A stretch of 64,000 nt of DNA from positions 29,713-93,712 of the forward strand of contig CAKSFP010000008.1 in NCBI GenBank assembly GCA_934454585.1, given 5' to 3'. Below are positions 46,487 through 54,217 of this stretch, piece after piece. The position numbers and the translations under genes were made by a program. The DNA is from an uncultured Clostridia bacterium. GTDB taxonomy: Bacteria > Bacillota > Clostridia > UMGS1810. Within the stretch, counting starts at the first letter, position 1; each line of letters starts with the position of its first letter. The notes below the pieces were generated by a model that saw only the letters and a program-made list of their open reading frames with translations, had not been told where the DNA came from and ran no database searches.

Positions 46487-47398
46487 TTAGTATCTGTCTT
46501 CTACTTTTTTGTTCAGATAGAAATAGAACACAGTGAATACAACCAATATCAAAAATATTATCACACCAAGTGCCATTGCCTGTCCCGTGCCCTTGCCGCC
46601 GCTGTTGAATCCGTATTGATACAGCTGATACGACAGCGACACCGACGCGCCGTTCGGGCCGCCGCCCGTCATGGCAAGCGGCTGTTCCATTATCTGAAAT
46701 ACCGATATTATCTGGCGGATGAGGTTGAGCAGAAGCACACCCTCTATCTGCGGACGGGTAACATTCCACGCTCTTTTCCACACTCCGGCGCCATCTATGA
46801 GGGCAGCCTCGTACAGCTCCACCGAAACCGACTGCACCGACGCATAGTAGAGCAGCATCGTACCGGCAAAGCCGTGCCATGTGGAGAAAATCATAATACC
46901 CGGTTTTACAAACCCCGGGTTGTTGAGCCAGCCGAAAGGCTGCATACCCATCTTAACCAAAATCATGTTAAGAAGACCGGTTTGATCGGGGTAGTATATG
47001 TAATACCACATAAGCATTGCCGCAATGCCGGGAATGACCGCCGGCAGGTACACCGTAACGCGGAATCCGTTTTTGAAGTGAACCATTTCGTTAATCATCA
47101 CGGCTATCACCACAGGCGGCAGATAACCCAAAACAAGCGACCAGAGCACATATTGCACCGTGTTCCAAAGCGTCGGCAAAAACTGAGTGTGCGTGATGAC
47201 CTTGCGGAAATTATCGAGTCCGCACCACGCGCCCGGCGTGTAGGCATTCATCTTGAAGAATGCCCACACTGCGCCGAGCACCGTCGGCCGCCATATCATA
47301 AGGTACATAACCACTACTGCCGGCAGCAGCAATATCCATGCATCAATATTGTTGCGAAGTTTCATCTTTCTTGAAAGTTTAGTCTGTTTTGATGCCAT
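46487..47398 (-). CDS. Sugar ABC transporter permease (MalF/LacF type)
   Basis: 303 residues from ATG 47398, eight bases after AAAGGG; a TTG nine codons upstream is less likely. Six hydrophobic helices are visible, starting WILLLPAVVVMYLMIW. The EAA motif is EAALIDGAGVWKRAWNVTRP. It is the heterodimer partner of the next permease and lies between it and the binding-protein gene, the standard CUT1 order. Confidence 0.93.
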   Translation of the reverse strand: MASKQTKLSRKMKLRNNIDAWILLLPAVVVMYLMIWRPTVLGAVWAFFKMNAYTPGAWCGLDNFRKVITHTQFLPTLWNTVQYVLWSLVLGYLPPVVIAVMINEMVHFKNGFRVTVYLPAVIPGIAAMLMWYYIYYPDQTGLLNMILVKMGMQPFGWLNNPGFVKPGIMIFSTWHGFAGTMLLYYASVQSVSVELYEAALIDGAGVWKRAWNVTRPQIEGVLLLNLIRQIISVFQIMEQPLAMTGGGPNGASVSLSYQLYQYGFNSGGKGTGQAMALGVIIFLILVVFTVFYFYLNKKVEDRY

Positions 47399-47428
47399 TG
47401 TGTTTTCCCTTTCATTGGTTGACAAGTA

Positions 47429-48850
47429 TTAATAATCTACATTGTCAAGGTAGTTTGCCTGAAAGTCACTCTGTGCGTTCGCCAAGACGGCAGCCGGGTC
47501 GGCATCTTTGTTTGTGAGTACTTCCTGTATGCAGTTGTCAAGCACAGAATACAGCTCCTGTGCGCACACGGGTTCTTCGGGGCGCAGTTCACAGGTGCCC
47601 AGGTCTTTCATGAAGTCGTTGTAGAGTTTAACATGATTTATGTTTGCATTTGCGTTTTTGTCCTGCAGGTCATGACCGTATTTGACAGCCGCAGAGTCTG
47701 CGCTCCAGGGAGACATACTCTTTACGGTGATGAGCTGATTGTCATCGAGCATCTTTTTCAGGGCGTTATCGGTGTTCATCTTGAAGTCGTCGGTAGCGTC
47801 CGGTGTTGCGGATGTCATTATCCAGCGGACAGACGCGTCTATCTGATCCTCGGTCGCCTTGTCGGACACCGCATAGAGCGAACCGCCCATAAGGGTGACA
47901 TGTTTCTTCGGACCGCTCGGCATAGCCATTATGCCTATCTGCTCAGGCTGCATACCGTATGCTGTCACCCTGCGCGGGAAGTCTCCTGCGGTTATCAGCA
48001 TTGCGGCGTCGCCCGTGCCGTACAGTTTGTACATCTCTCCGCCGTCTATGAGTGAGTTTGCCGGCAGAACATCGTATTTCCATTTGAGATCCTTTATCCA
48101 CTGCAGCGCTGCCGCAGTCTCGGCGCTGTCAAAGCAAGCCTGCCATTTGCCGTCGCTGTCCTGTTTCATAAATTCCGCGCCGAAACTCCACGCAAGACAG
48201 GTGAATATCCATCCGCCGCTGTTATTTGCCGACGGGAACACAAATCCCGGTTTTCCGGTAGCCTGTTTGATCTTGACGGCAAAATCCACAACTTCATCCC
48301 AATCCCTGGGCTGTTTGGGCGTGCCGTCCGCTTCCATAAGTCCGGCTTTTCCGAACAAATCCACATTATATGCAAGACCCAGAGCATATGCCGAGTAAGG
48401 GAAGGCGTACACCTTGCCGTCCTTGGACACAAGGTCCAGCACATCTTTGTTGAACTGGTCATAAAGGCCGTATTTCTTGAGGGCATCGGTCAGATCGGCG
48501 GAGTATCCTGCCGAGATAATCTGCGGTGCCTCGGTGAAGTGTGTATCATACACCGTGGGGAGCTGTCCTCCGGCAGCTTTTGCATAAAAACTCTTAAGTT
48601 CAAATGTCCACGGATTCGGTGAGACGGACACATCGGGATTATCCTGCTCAAATTTAGCTTTTCGCGCCTCCATGTTGTCCAGATCCGCGCCCTCTTTCGC
48701 CGGCCAGCCGCCGACAGAAATTACTGTTCTGCCATCGGAATCTTTGTCGGATTGAGTTTTGCCGCATCCGGCAAAGATTCCTGTGATCAATGCCAGTACA
48801 AGTGCGGATACTATGATTCTTTTGCCGTTTTTAATTACTGAAAATTTCAT
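47429..48850 (-). CDS. Sugar ABC transporter substrate-binding lipoprotein
   Basis: Extracellular solute-binding protein family 1, 473 residues. The signal peptide ends with lipobox IFAGC, so Cys is lipidated and anchors it to the membrane. Typical features include DTHFTEAPQIISAGYSADLT and YAFPYSAYALGLAYNVDLF. ATG 48850 is eight bases after GGAG; the ATG at 48856 is too close. First gene of the surface glycan operon, opposite the AraC regulator. The ligand is presumably an oligosaccharide released by the GH-A enzymes encoded downstream. Confidence 0.93.
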   Translation of the reverse strand: MKFSVIKNGKRIIVSALVLALITGIFAGCGKTQSDKDSDGRTVISVGGWPAKEGADLDNMEARKAKFEQDNPDVSVSPNPWTFELKSFYAKAAGGQLPTVYDTHFTEAPQIISAGYSADLTDALKKYGLYDQFNKDVLDLVSKDGKVYAFPYSAYALGLAYNVDLFGKAGLMEADGTPKQPRDWDEVVDFAVKIKQATGKPGFVFPSANNSGGWIFTCLAWSFGAEFMKQDSDGKWQACFDSAETAAALQWIKDLKWKYDVLPANSLIDGGEMYKLYGTGDAAMLITAGDFPRRVTAYGMQPEQIGIMAMPSGPKKHVTLMGGSLYAVSDKATEDQIDASVRWIMTSATPDATDDFKMNTDNALKKMLDDNQLITVKSMSPWSADSAAVKYGHDLQDKNANANINHVKLYNDFMKDLGTCELRPEEPVCAQELYSVLDNCIQEVLTNKDADPAAVLANAQSDFQANYLDNVDY

Positions 48851-49044
48851 AATCATCGCTCCTTATTAAAAATATTAGTATAACATAATAAAATTAAGCT
48901 TTTTATGCCACAAACAAAATCTGAATACTCAAATCTGTTTATTGCCATTTTGAAAAAGTATGCGAAATATCGCCGCAAGTTCGCTCATAATCGGGTAAGT
49001 TTTTGTGTATTGATACAAGATTATTATACAATTAATAATTTGTG

Positions 49045-49073
49045 TTGTAAATATAAATAAATAGTGTTATAAT
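49045..49073 (+). promoter_or_regulatory. Promoter of the AraC-type regulator
   Basis: TTGTAA (49045-49050), 17-base spacer, TATAAT (49068-49073). The divergent operon has a TATACT -10 (about 48882-48887) but no good -35, consistent with need for an activator. Confidence 0.65.
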
Positions 49074-49103
49074 TAAGAAAATTATGATTATCGGGTGATA
49101 TAT

Positions 49104-49919
49104 ATGAAAAACAACCCTGATTTGGAAAAGAATTCCCAAGTACAAAGCTGCGGTTTCTCTTACGATCGCAGAATACTGACACAGGGGCGCATCATTCTGC
49201 CGCATTGGCACAATTATTATGAGCTTGAGATTGTGCTCGGCGGACAAATCGACCACACCATCAACAAAAAGAGCATGGTCATGTCGCGAGGGAGCGTGTA
49301 TTTCCTCTCTCCGGTAGATTTTCACTCCGTGAAATGCATCGAGGAGGCGGACATAATCAACATCGCCTTTGACGAAAGTATGGTGAGCAAGAATCTGACC
49401 GAGGTGCTGTCGCATCAGACAAACCATGTGCCCGTGCTGAATGATGACGATTTTGCCTATCTGTGCGAGCGCACCGAGAGGCTCAACCGTGAGCGGAGCG
49501 AGGACATTTTTCAAAACGAAGTTGCATCGGCGATAATAACGGAAATACTCTACATCATACTGAGGAATCTCTCGTCAAACGGTGATTTTGAGCAATATCC
49601 CACATTGCTTCAGTCCGCGGTTAATATAATCAATCAAAAGTATCAGGACAGCATCAACATAAGCTGCATTGCCGACTCACTGCACATCACTCCGCAATAT
49701 CTCGGAAAGATATTCAAAGAGGAGATGAACATATCCATAACGGACTACATAAACAACCTGCGGCTGAAACACGCGTGCTCCATGCTGGTGCACACCAACG
49801 CTTCGGTAAAGGAGATTGCCTTTGAGTCCGGCTACAATTCCACGGAGTATTTCCTGTATATCTTCAAGAAGAACATCCAGGCGACTCCGACGAAGTATCG
49901 CAAGGTAAACACCATATAG
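49104..49919 (+). CDS. AraC-family transcriptional regulator
   Basis: About 271 residues. The N-terminal cupin sensor domain includes HWHNYYELEIVLGGQIDHTI and YFLSPVDFHSV, the metal/sugar-binding type. Two C-terminal helix-turn-helix motifs follow: INISCIADSLHITPQYLGKIF and ASVKEIAFESGYNSTEYFLYIF. It is transcribed away from the binding-protein gene and is the obvious activator of the transporter/glycosidase operon, perhaps also of the beta-mannosidase convergent to it. The start is ATG 49104, seven bases after GGGTG; a GTG at 49095 is an alternative. Confidence 0.9.
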   Translation: MKNNPDLEKNSQVQSCGFSYDRRILTQGRIILPHWHNYYELEIVLGGQIDHTINKKSMVMSRGSVYFLSPVDFHSVKCIEEADIINIAFDESMVSKNLTEVLSHQTNHVPVLNDDDFAYLCERTERLNRERSEDIFQNEVASAIITEILYIILRNLSSNGDFEQYPTLLQSAVNIINQKYQDSINISCIADSLHITPQYLGKIFKEEMNISITDYINNLRLKHACSMLVHTNASVKEIAFESGYNSTEYFLYIFKKNIQATPTKYRKVNTI

Positions 49920-49940
49920 ATTTGAGAGATAATTTACTCA

Positions 49941-50031
49941 AAGGCGAGGGGTATATGTTGTATATCTGCAAGATCCATAGCGAACGCGTGTCGAGCAGAT
50001 ATACAACATATACCGCTACCGCGAGCCGATT
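49941..50031. repeat. Long inverted repeat (family R, copy A)
   Basis: GGGGTATATGTTGTATATCTGC is mirrored by GCAGATATACAACATATACC. The inner GATCCATAGC and CGTGTCGAGCAGA and flanking GAGCCGAT are shared with the copy at 25.53 kb. It sits between convergent gene ends. Confidence 0.8.
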
Positions 50032-50059
50032 CGCTGTCTGACAATTATCATTTTTTCTG

Positions 50060-52621
50060 TTATCCGTTGAGATAATGCAGCGTTATGTCGTCGCTCTGTG
50101 CCATTGCAGCTTTTTTGCACGACAATTTCTTTGTCTCTCCCGGCAGCATAATCATGCAGTTGTCGTCAAACGAGAAGTCACCGTCCAGCCACACGAACAT
50201 GGCGAGTTTGTCCGCTTTCAGAGTGATCTCCGCTCCGTTTTTGTCCATTTGTATTGCGGCACGGTCAAGCTTCATGAGCGATGGAATGACCGTCGAGTAA
50301 TATGTCCTGCCCGAGACTCCCTGTGCCGCATAGTCGCATACGATGATTGTCCCTTCATCGGGTGCGAAACCGCTCGGCACATCTGCGTAGGATACCGAGT
50401 TTTTCGTTGTGTTTACTTTTATCCGCTCCGTGCGCAGTATGCGGTCCGATGCGACAAGGTGCAGGGCGATTTCCGCCGCAGAATCCCCGGCGGAATTGTT
50501 TGATACGGCGATGCGCAGCCCTTTTCCGTCATCATACACGCAAGCGCATATTTTTTGTGCCGTCATTTTGAATCCGTAGTAAGCGGCTTTCGGCACACCG
50601 TAGTAATCCACCATTGAACATCCGACAGCGGGCCAACAGTCGTTGTACATCCAAAAAATATTTCCCGACATATAGTCGTTGCTGCGCCTCATGCCTTCCA
50701 TGGATGTCCGCATCCACTCATAACCCATTATGCCGAGTTTATACATTCTGTCGTTGGCGCCGCGGAATTTTCCGAACATCTTTTTTGCCGCAAGATCCAT
50801 ATGCTGAAATATGCTGAAATTGCGATATCTCTCGTCCGGATGGTTCTTTGTGTGATACACAAAGCACGAAAAGCTGTCCTCCGAGCGTTCCCCGGGCGGC
50901 ATAAACCGCTTAAGCGAGCTTTCCGCCACGCTGCTGAACAGCGGAGTTTCGTTTGAAAACCGCGATATAAAACTACCGAAAAATTCGGGATAATCGTGCA
51001 TATCGCTGTCCTTTAAGTAATCAAAATACAGATTGAGCATCCCCGTGCCGTGGAACAAGCCTTTTGCAGGACTGTTGTTGTACACTCCGCCCCACGGCGT
51101 GGAGGGAAAGAACTGCCGCAAGGTGTCATATTTGCGCAGTGTCGGCTCCGTCACTCCGTTGGCTATGCGCCGCGCGTTATTGATTAGGTTTTCGTTACCG
51201 CCCATTTGATTTTCATTGTCGCCGTTCCACCAAACTATTGACGGATGGCTTGTGAGCCGACCGACATTGTCCTCACATTCGCGCTCAAAGTTTTTCAGAA
51301 ATTTTTCGGCATTTTTGTCGGGATTTTCTATATATTCGTCGCTGTAGGGATACACTCCGCACGCCATCATAAAATCCTGCTGCACCATTATGCCGCATCT
51401 GTCGCATATGTCATAAAAAATATCGTCCTCATAATATCCGCCTCCCCACACCCTGAGCATATTTATGTTGCCGTCTTTGGCAAGGCTGAGCAGTGCATTG
51501 TATTTATCCTCGGACACATTGCCGGGGAACGGATCTGCCGGAACCCAGTTTGCACCTTTGCAGATGATTTTTGTGTTGTTGACAAAAAGCTCGAACGATT
51601 CAAATTCGTTCTCCGAAGCTTCCTTTTGCGAAAAACGGTCAAACATCTTTTTCGCCGTGTCATAGGTGTAAGTGCCTATTTTATCTGCGCGCCGCACAAT
51701 CTGTATATCCCTTATGCCGAAATTAACGCCGGATGAGCATATTGCAGAATCGTTTTCGTCCGTGACTATCGCCTCCAGAGCGTATAGCGGACTTTCGCCG
51801 TAACCGTTGGGATACCACAGTTCGGGGTTTTCTATAGTTACATAATCCGTGACAACGGCTTCGCGAAACAGTTTTTTGCAAGTATAAACCACTTCTCCGC
51901 CGGGTGATTTCACGGTAAAGCGCAGCATTGGAGATGTACCGAAGTGATAGACGCGTTTTTCGAATGTATCCGGAAAAAATCTGCGGTCGTGACTGCCCTT
52001 TGCATACAGCTTAACCGTGGCGCCGGCGGCGGTTATACCCTCTGTCACGGCTTGGAGACAATCTATCTTAACATATCTGTCGGCATAAAGCGTCACATCG
52101 CGCCATATGCCCATTGTCACGAATCTGTTTACCCAGTCCCAGCCATAGGTACACTGCATTCTGCGTGTGTAAAATCTGTTTATCGAGAAAACTCCCCCAC
52201 ACTCGCCGGCAGGAATTTTTTTCTCCTGTGCCACCGGCGGCAGAAAGACCAGTCTCACGGTGTTGGTGCCTTTTTTTGCGTATTCGGTTATGTCAAGCGT
52301 ATATGTAATGTGCATATTGTCGCACGATGCGATTTTTTCTTCATTAACATATACAACGCAATATGTATCGAGTCCCTTAAACTCTATTTCGAGTTTATTG
52401 TAGTCGTCGGTTATGTCAAAATCGCGGCGGTACTCCCAGGAATTATCCTCTATCCACGATACGCTGTCTGCATTTTTGTCCCAAAACATATCGCCGATGA
52501 TGCCGCTCTCGCTGAGTGCTGTGTGCACCGTGCCCGGAACGGTTGCGGTAATGGAGATTTTGTCTCCGTTTTCTCTGTTTCCCAAAAGTGTCCATTTGCC
52601 GTTTAAGGATGTAGTTTTCAT
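50060..52621 (-). CDS. Beta-mannosidase, glycoside hydrolase family 2
   Basis: 853 residues without a signal peptide, so intracellular. The N-terminal jelly-roll domain (LNGKWTLLG...TVPGTVHTAL) and WEYRRDF are typical of GH2 mannosidases. The acid/base Glu is in IVWWNGDNENQ. The region that should hold the nucleophile reads ISRFSNETPLFSSVAESSL rather than the classic SEFG, with Glu probably in SNET. The downstream motif NIFWMYNDCWPAV is conserved. It would remove terminal beta-mannose from imported oligosaccharides, which fits mannan or N-glycan as the target of this locus. GAGGTG precedes the ATG. Confidence 0.9.
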   Translation of the reverse strand: MKTTSLNGKWTLLGNRENGDKISITATVPGTVHTALSESGIIGDMFWDKNADSVSWIEDNSWEYRRDFDITDDYNKLEIEFKGLDTYCVVYVNEEKIASCDNMHITYTLDITEYAKKGTNTVRLVFLPPVAQEKKIPAGECGGVFSINRFYTRRMQCTYGWDWVNRFVTMGIWRDVTLYADRYVKIDCLQAVTEGITAAGATVKLYAKGSHDRRFFPDTFEKRVYHFGTSPMLRFTVKSPGGEVVYTCKKLFREAVVTDYVTIENPELWYPNGYGESPLYALEAIVTDENDSAICSSGVNFGIRDIQIVRRADKIGTYTYDTAKKMFDRFSQKEASENEFESFELFVNNTKIICKGANWVPADPFPGNVSEDKYNALLSLAKDGNINMLRVWGGGYYEDDIFYDICDRCGIMVQQDFMMACGVYPYSDEYIENPDKNAEKFLKNFERECEDNVGRLTSHPSIVWWNGDNENQMGGNENLINNARRIANGVTEPTLRKYDTLRQFFPSTPWGGVYNNSPAKGLFHGTGMLNLYFDYLKDSDMHDYPEFFGSFISRFSNETPLFSSVAESSLKRFMPPGERSEDSFSCFVYHTKNHPDERYRNFSIFQHMDLAAKKMFGKFRGANDRMYKLGIMGYEWMRTSMEGMRRSNDYMSGNIFWMYNDCWPAVGCSMVDYYGVPKAAYYGFKMTAQKICACVYDDGKGLRIAVSNNSAGDSAAEIALHLVASDRILRTERIKVNTTKNSVSYADVPSGFAPDEGTIIVCDYAAQGVSGRTYYSTVIPSLMKLDRAAIQMDKNGAEITLKADKLAMFVWLDGDFSFDDNCMIMLPGETKKLSCKKAAMAQSDDITLHYLNG

Positions 52622-52653
52622 GTTTTCACCTCATACTGTTGTTGACTGATTTA

Positions 52654-52683
52654 ATTATAGCATACGCGGTTTACGGTTGTGAA
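52654..52683 (-). promoter_or_regulatory. Promoter of the beta-mannosidase gene
   Basis: TTCACA (52678-52683), 18-base spacer, TATAAT (52654-52659) on the minus strand. The rest of the 436-bp gap to 53057 shows no gene. Confidence 0.68.
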
Positions 52684-52983
52684 CATATATAATTAATCAT
52701 TAAATAAGAAAATTCGGATTGTTTTGGACAATGTTTTTTCGATATTGCGGCAAAATAGATGTATAGAAAGGCGAAACAAAGAAATATATGAATGGGCTAT
52801 AATGATATCGGAGCGATAAGCCGTGAAAGAGAATGATTGCAAAGCAAGAATTACAGATGCATGGACCGCGTGTTTGCCGTACCGATCACCGCGCTGAAAA
52901 ATTGATTGGGTCTTTGAATTTTATTGCCTATAAACAAAAATATTATAAAAAATTATGAAAATTGCCTTATTTGTAATTACCAC

Positions 52984-53012
52984 TTGTAAATAAGGAAATT
53001 TCATGATATAAT
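52984..53012 (+). promoter_or_regulatory. Promoter of the zinc-ribbon gene
   Basis: TTGTAA (52984-52989), 17-base spacer, TATAAT (53007-53012). Confidence 0.7.
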
Positions 53013-53057
53013 AACATAAAATATGACATTTTTCTTGTCGAAAAGGGGGAGAATTTT

Positions 53058-53357
53058 ATGAAATATTGTTCTAAGTGCGGAAAAGAGATCATGGACGAGG
53101 CTGTGGTGTGCCCAAACTGCGGTTGTGCTCAGGAGACTGTTAAAAATGCGAACGATTCAAGCAGTTTTGGTTGGGCGTTGCTTGGATTCTGCATTCCTAT
53201 TGCCGGATTGATTCTTTATTTGGTGTGGAAAGACAGTACACCGCTCAAAGCAAAATCCGCAGGTAAAGGCGCCCTGGTTTCTGTCATTATCTCTGTCATA
53301 GTATACATAATATATGCAATTGCTATGGGAGCATTAATCGGTGCAAGCTTGTCCTGA
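53058..53357 (+). CDS. Small zinc-ribbon membrane protein
   Basis: 99 residues. The N-terminal zinc ribbon has four Cys (YCSKCGKEI and VCPNCGCAQ). Two hydrophobic helices follow (WALLGFCIPIAGLILYLVW and ALVSVIISVIVYIIYAIAMG). AGGGGGAG lies before the ATG. The type is common in Clostridia and has no known function. It is followed two bases later by the DUF2085 gene, so the pair is cotranscribed. Confidence 0.8.
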   Translation: MKYCSKCGKEIMDEAVVCPNCGCAQETVKNANDSSSFGWALLGFCIPIAGLILYLVWKDSTPLKAKSAGKGALVSVIISVIVYIIYAIAMGALIGASLS

Positions 53358-53359
53358 AA

Positions 53360-53728
53360 ATGAACTTAAAAAAATTTCTTGCCGTAGCATTTATGTGTCA
53401 CCAAAGACCTGACAGATCGTTTTTTATATGCGGCAAGCAGTTACCTCTTTGTGCCAGATGCACGGGTATCTTAATCGGATATTTTCTGGGAATTCTAATT
53501 GCGTGCGTTACAAAATGTCAAAATCATCTTTTGATTTTGACATTTGTTATTCCCATGACTGTTGACGGTGCAATACAGTTGATTTTCAAAGCAGAAAGCA
53601 ATAATTGGCGGCGGCTTTTTACGGGAATATTGGGCGGTATAGGGATAATATATATTTTTATAAACATTCATATTTTTACTGTTTGGTGGGTACGCATTGT
53701 CATGCGCCATTGGCACATTATACCGTAA
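53360..53728 (+). CDS. DUF2085 family membrane protein
   Basis: 122 residues. FMCHQRPDRSFFICG and LPLCARCTGILIGYFLG are the Cys/His signature of DUF2085. Three or four hydrophobic segments follow. Function is unknown; the conserved Cys-His set suggests metal binding in the membrane. It is preceded by a zinc-ribbon gene, another candidate metal binder. Confidence 0.85.
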   Translation: MNLKKFLAVAFMCHQRPDRSFFICGKQLPLCARCTGILIGYFLGILIACVTKCQNHLLILTFVIPMTVDGAIQLIFKAESNNWRRLFTGILGGIGIIYIFINIHIFTVWWVRIVMRHWHIIP

Positions 53729-53794
53729 ACGCCGTTTGCTTGGCGCACTTTCGGCGACACAGGCTGCCCGTTGTTGAAAGTATTGTAACATATA

Positions 53795-53827
53795 CAAAAC
53801 CCCCACACGCTCTGTGTGAGGGTTTTA
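53795..53827 (-). terminator. Terminator of rpsT
   Basis: AAAACCC(C/T)CACAC stem with GTGTG(A/G)GGGTTTT, about 35 bases past the rpsT stop. It could also serve the convergent DUF2085 gene. Confidence 0.85.
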
Positions 53828-53861
53828 TATAATAAATCTTAATTTTTCGCTTTTTCACGCT

Positions 53862-54125
53862 TTACGCAATCTTGTTGAGTTTGAGAGAAAGCTGAGCTTT
53901 CTTTCTGGCAGCCGTGTTCTTGTGGAGAATACCCTTAGCCACTGCCTGGTCAATTTTCTTGACTGCGAGCTTATAAGTCTCCTGCGCCTTAGCCTTGTCG
54001 TTGCTTGCAACGCTTGCTTCAAAATTCTTGATGCAGGTCTTAAGATTTGTTTTAATCATCTGATTTCTCAAGGTCTTGGCCTGTATAACCAATACTCTCT
54101 TTTTTGCAGATTTAATGTTAGGCAT
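53862..54125 (-). CDS. rpsT: 30S ribosomal protein S20
   Basis: 87-residue, Lys-rich three-helix protein that binds 16S rRNA. PNIKSAKKRVLV at the N-terminus and KGILHKNTAARKKAQLS at the C-terminus are the S20 signatures. Start ATG 54125 is eight bases after GGAGG; a GTG three codons upstream overlaps that site. Monocistronic, with a strong promoter. Confidence 0.97.
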   Translation of the reverse strand: MPNIKSAKKRVLVIQAKTLRNQMIKTNLKTCIKNFEASVASNDKAKAQETYKLAVKKIDQAVAKGILHKNTAARKKAQLSLKLNKIA

Positions 54126-54165
54126 ATGTTTCACCTCCGATTATGATAAAAAGTCAACATAAATT

Positions 54166-54195
54166 ATTTTATCACACATACCATCAAAAAGTCAA
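54166..54195 (-). promoter_or_regulatory. Promoter of rpsT
   Basis: TTGACT (54190-54195), 18-base spacer, TAAAAT (54166-54171) on the minus strand. Confidence 0.8.
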
Positions 54196-54217
54196 GAGTA
54201 TTCGCCGAAAAACCCGC

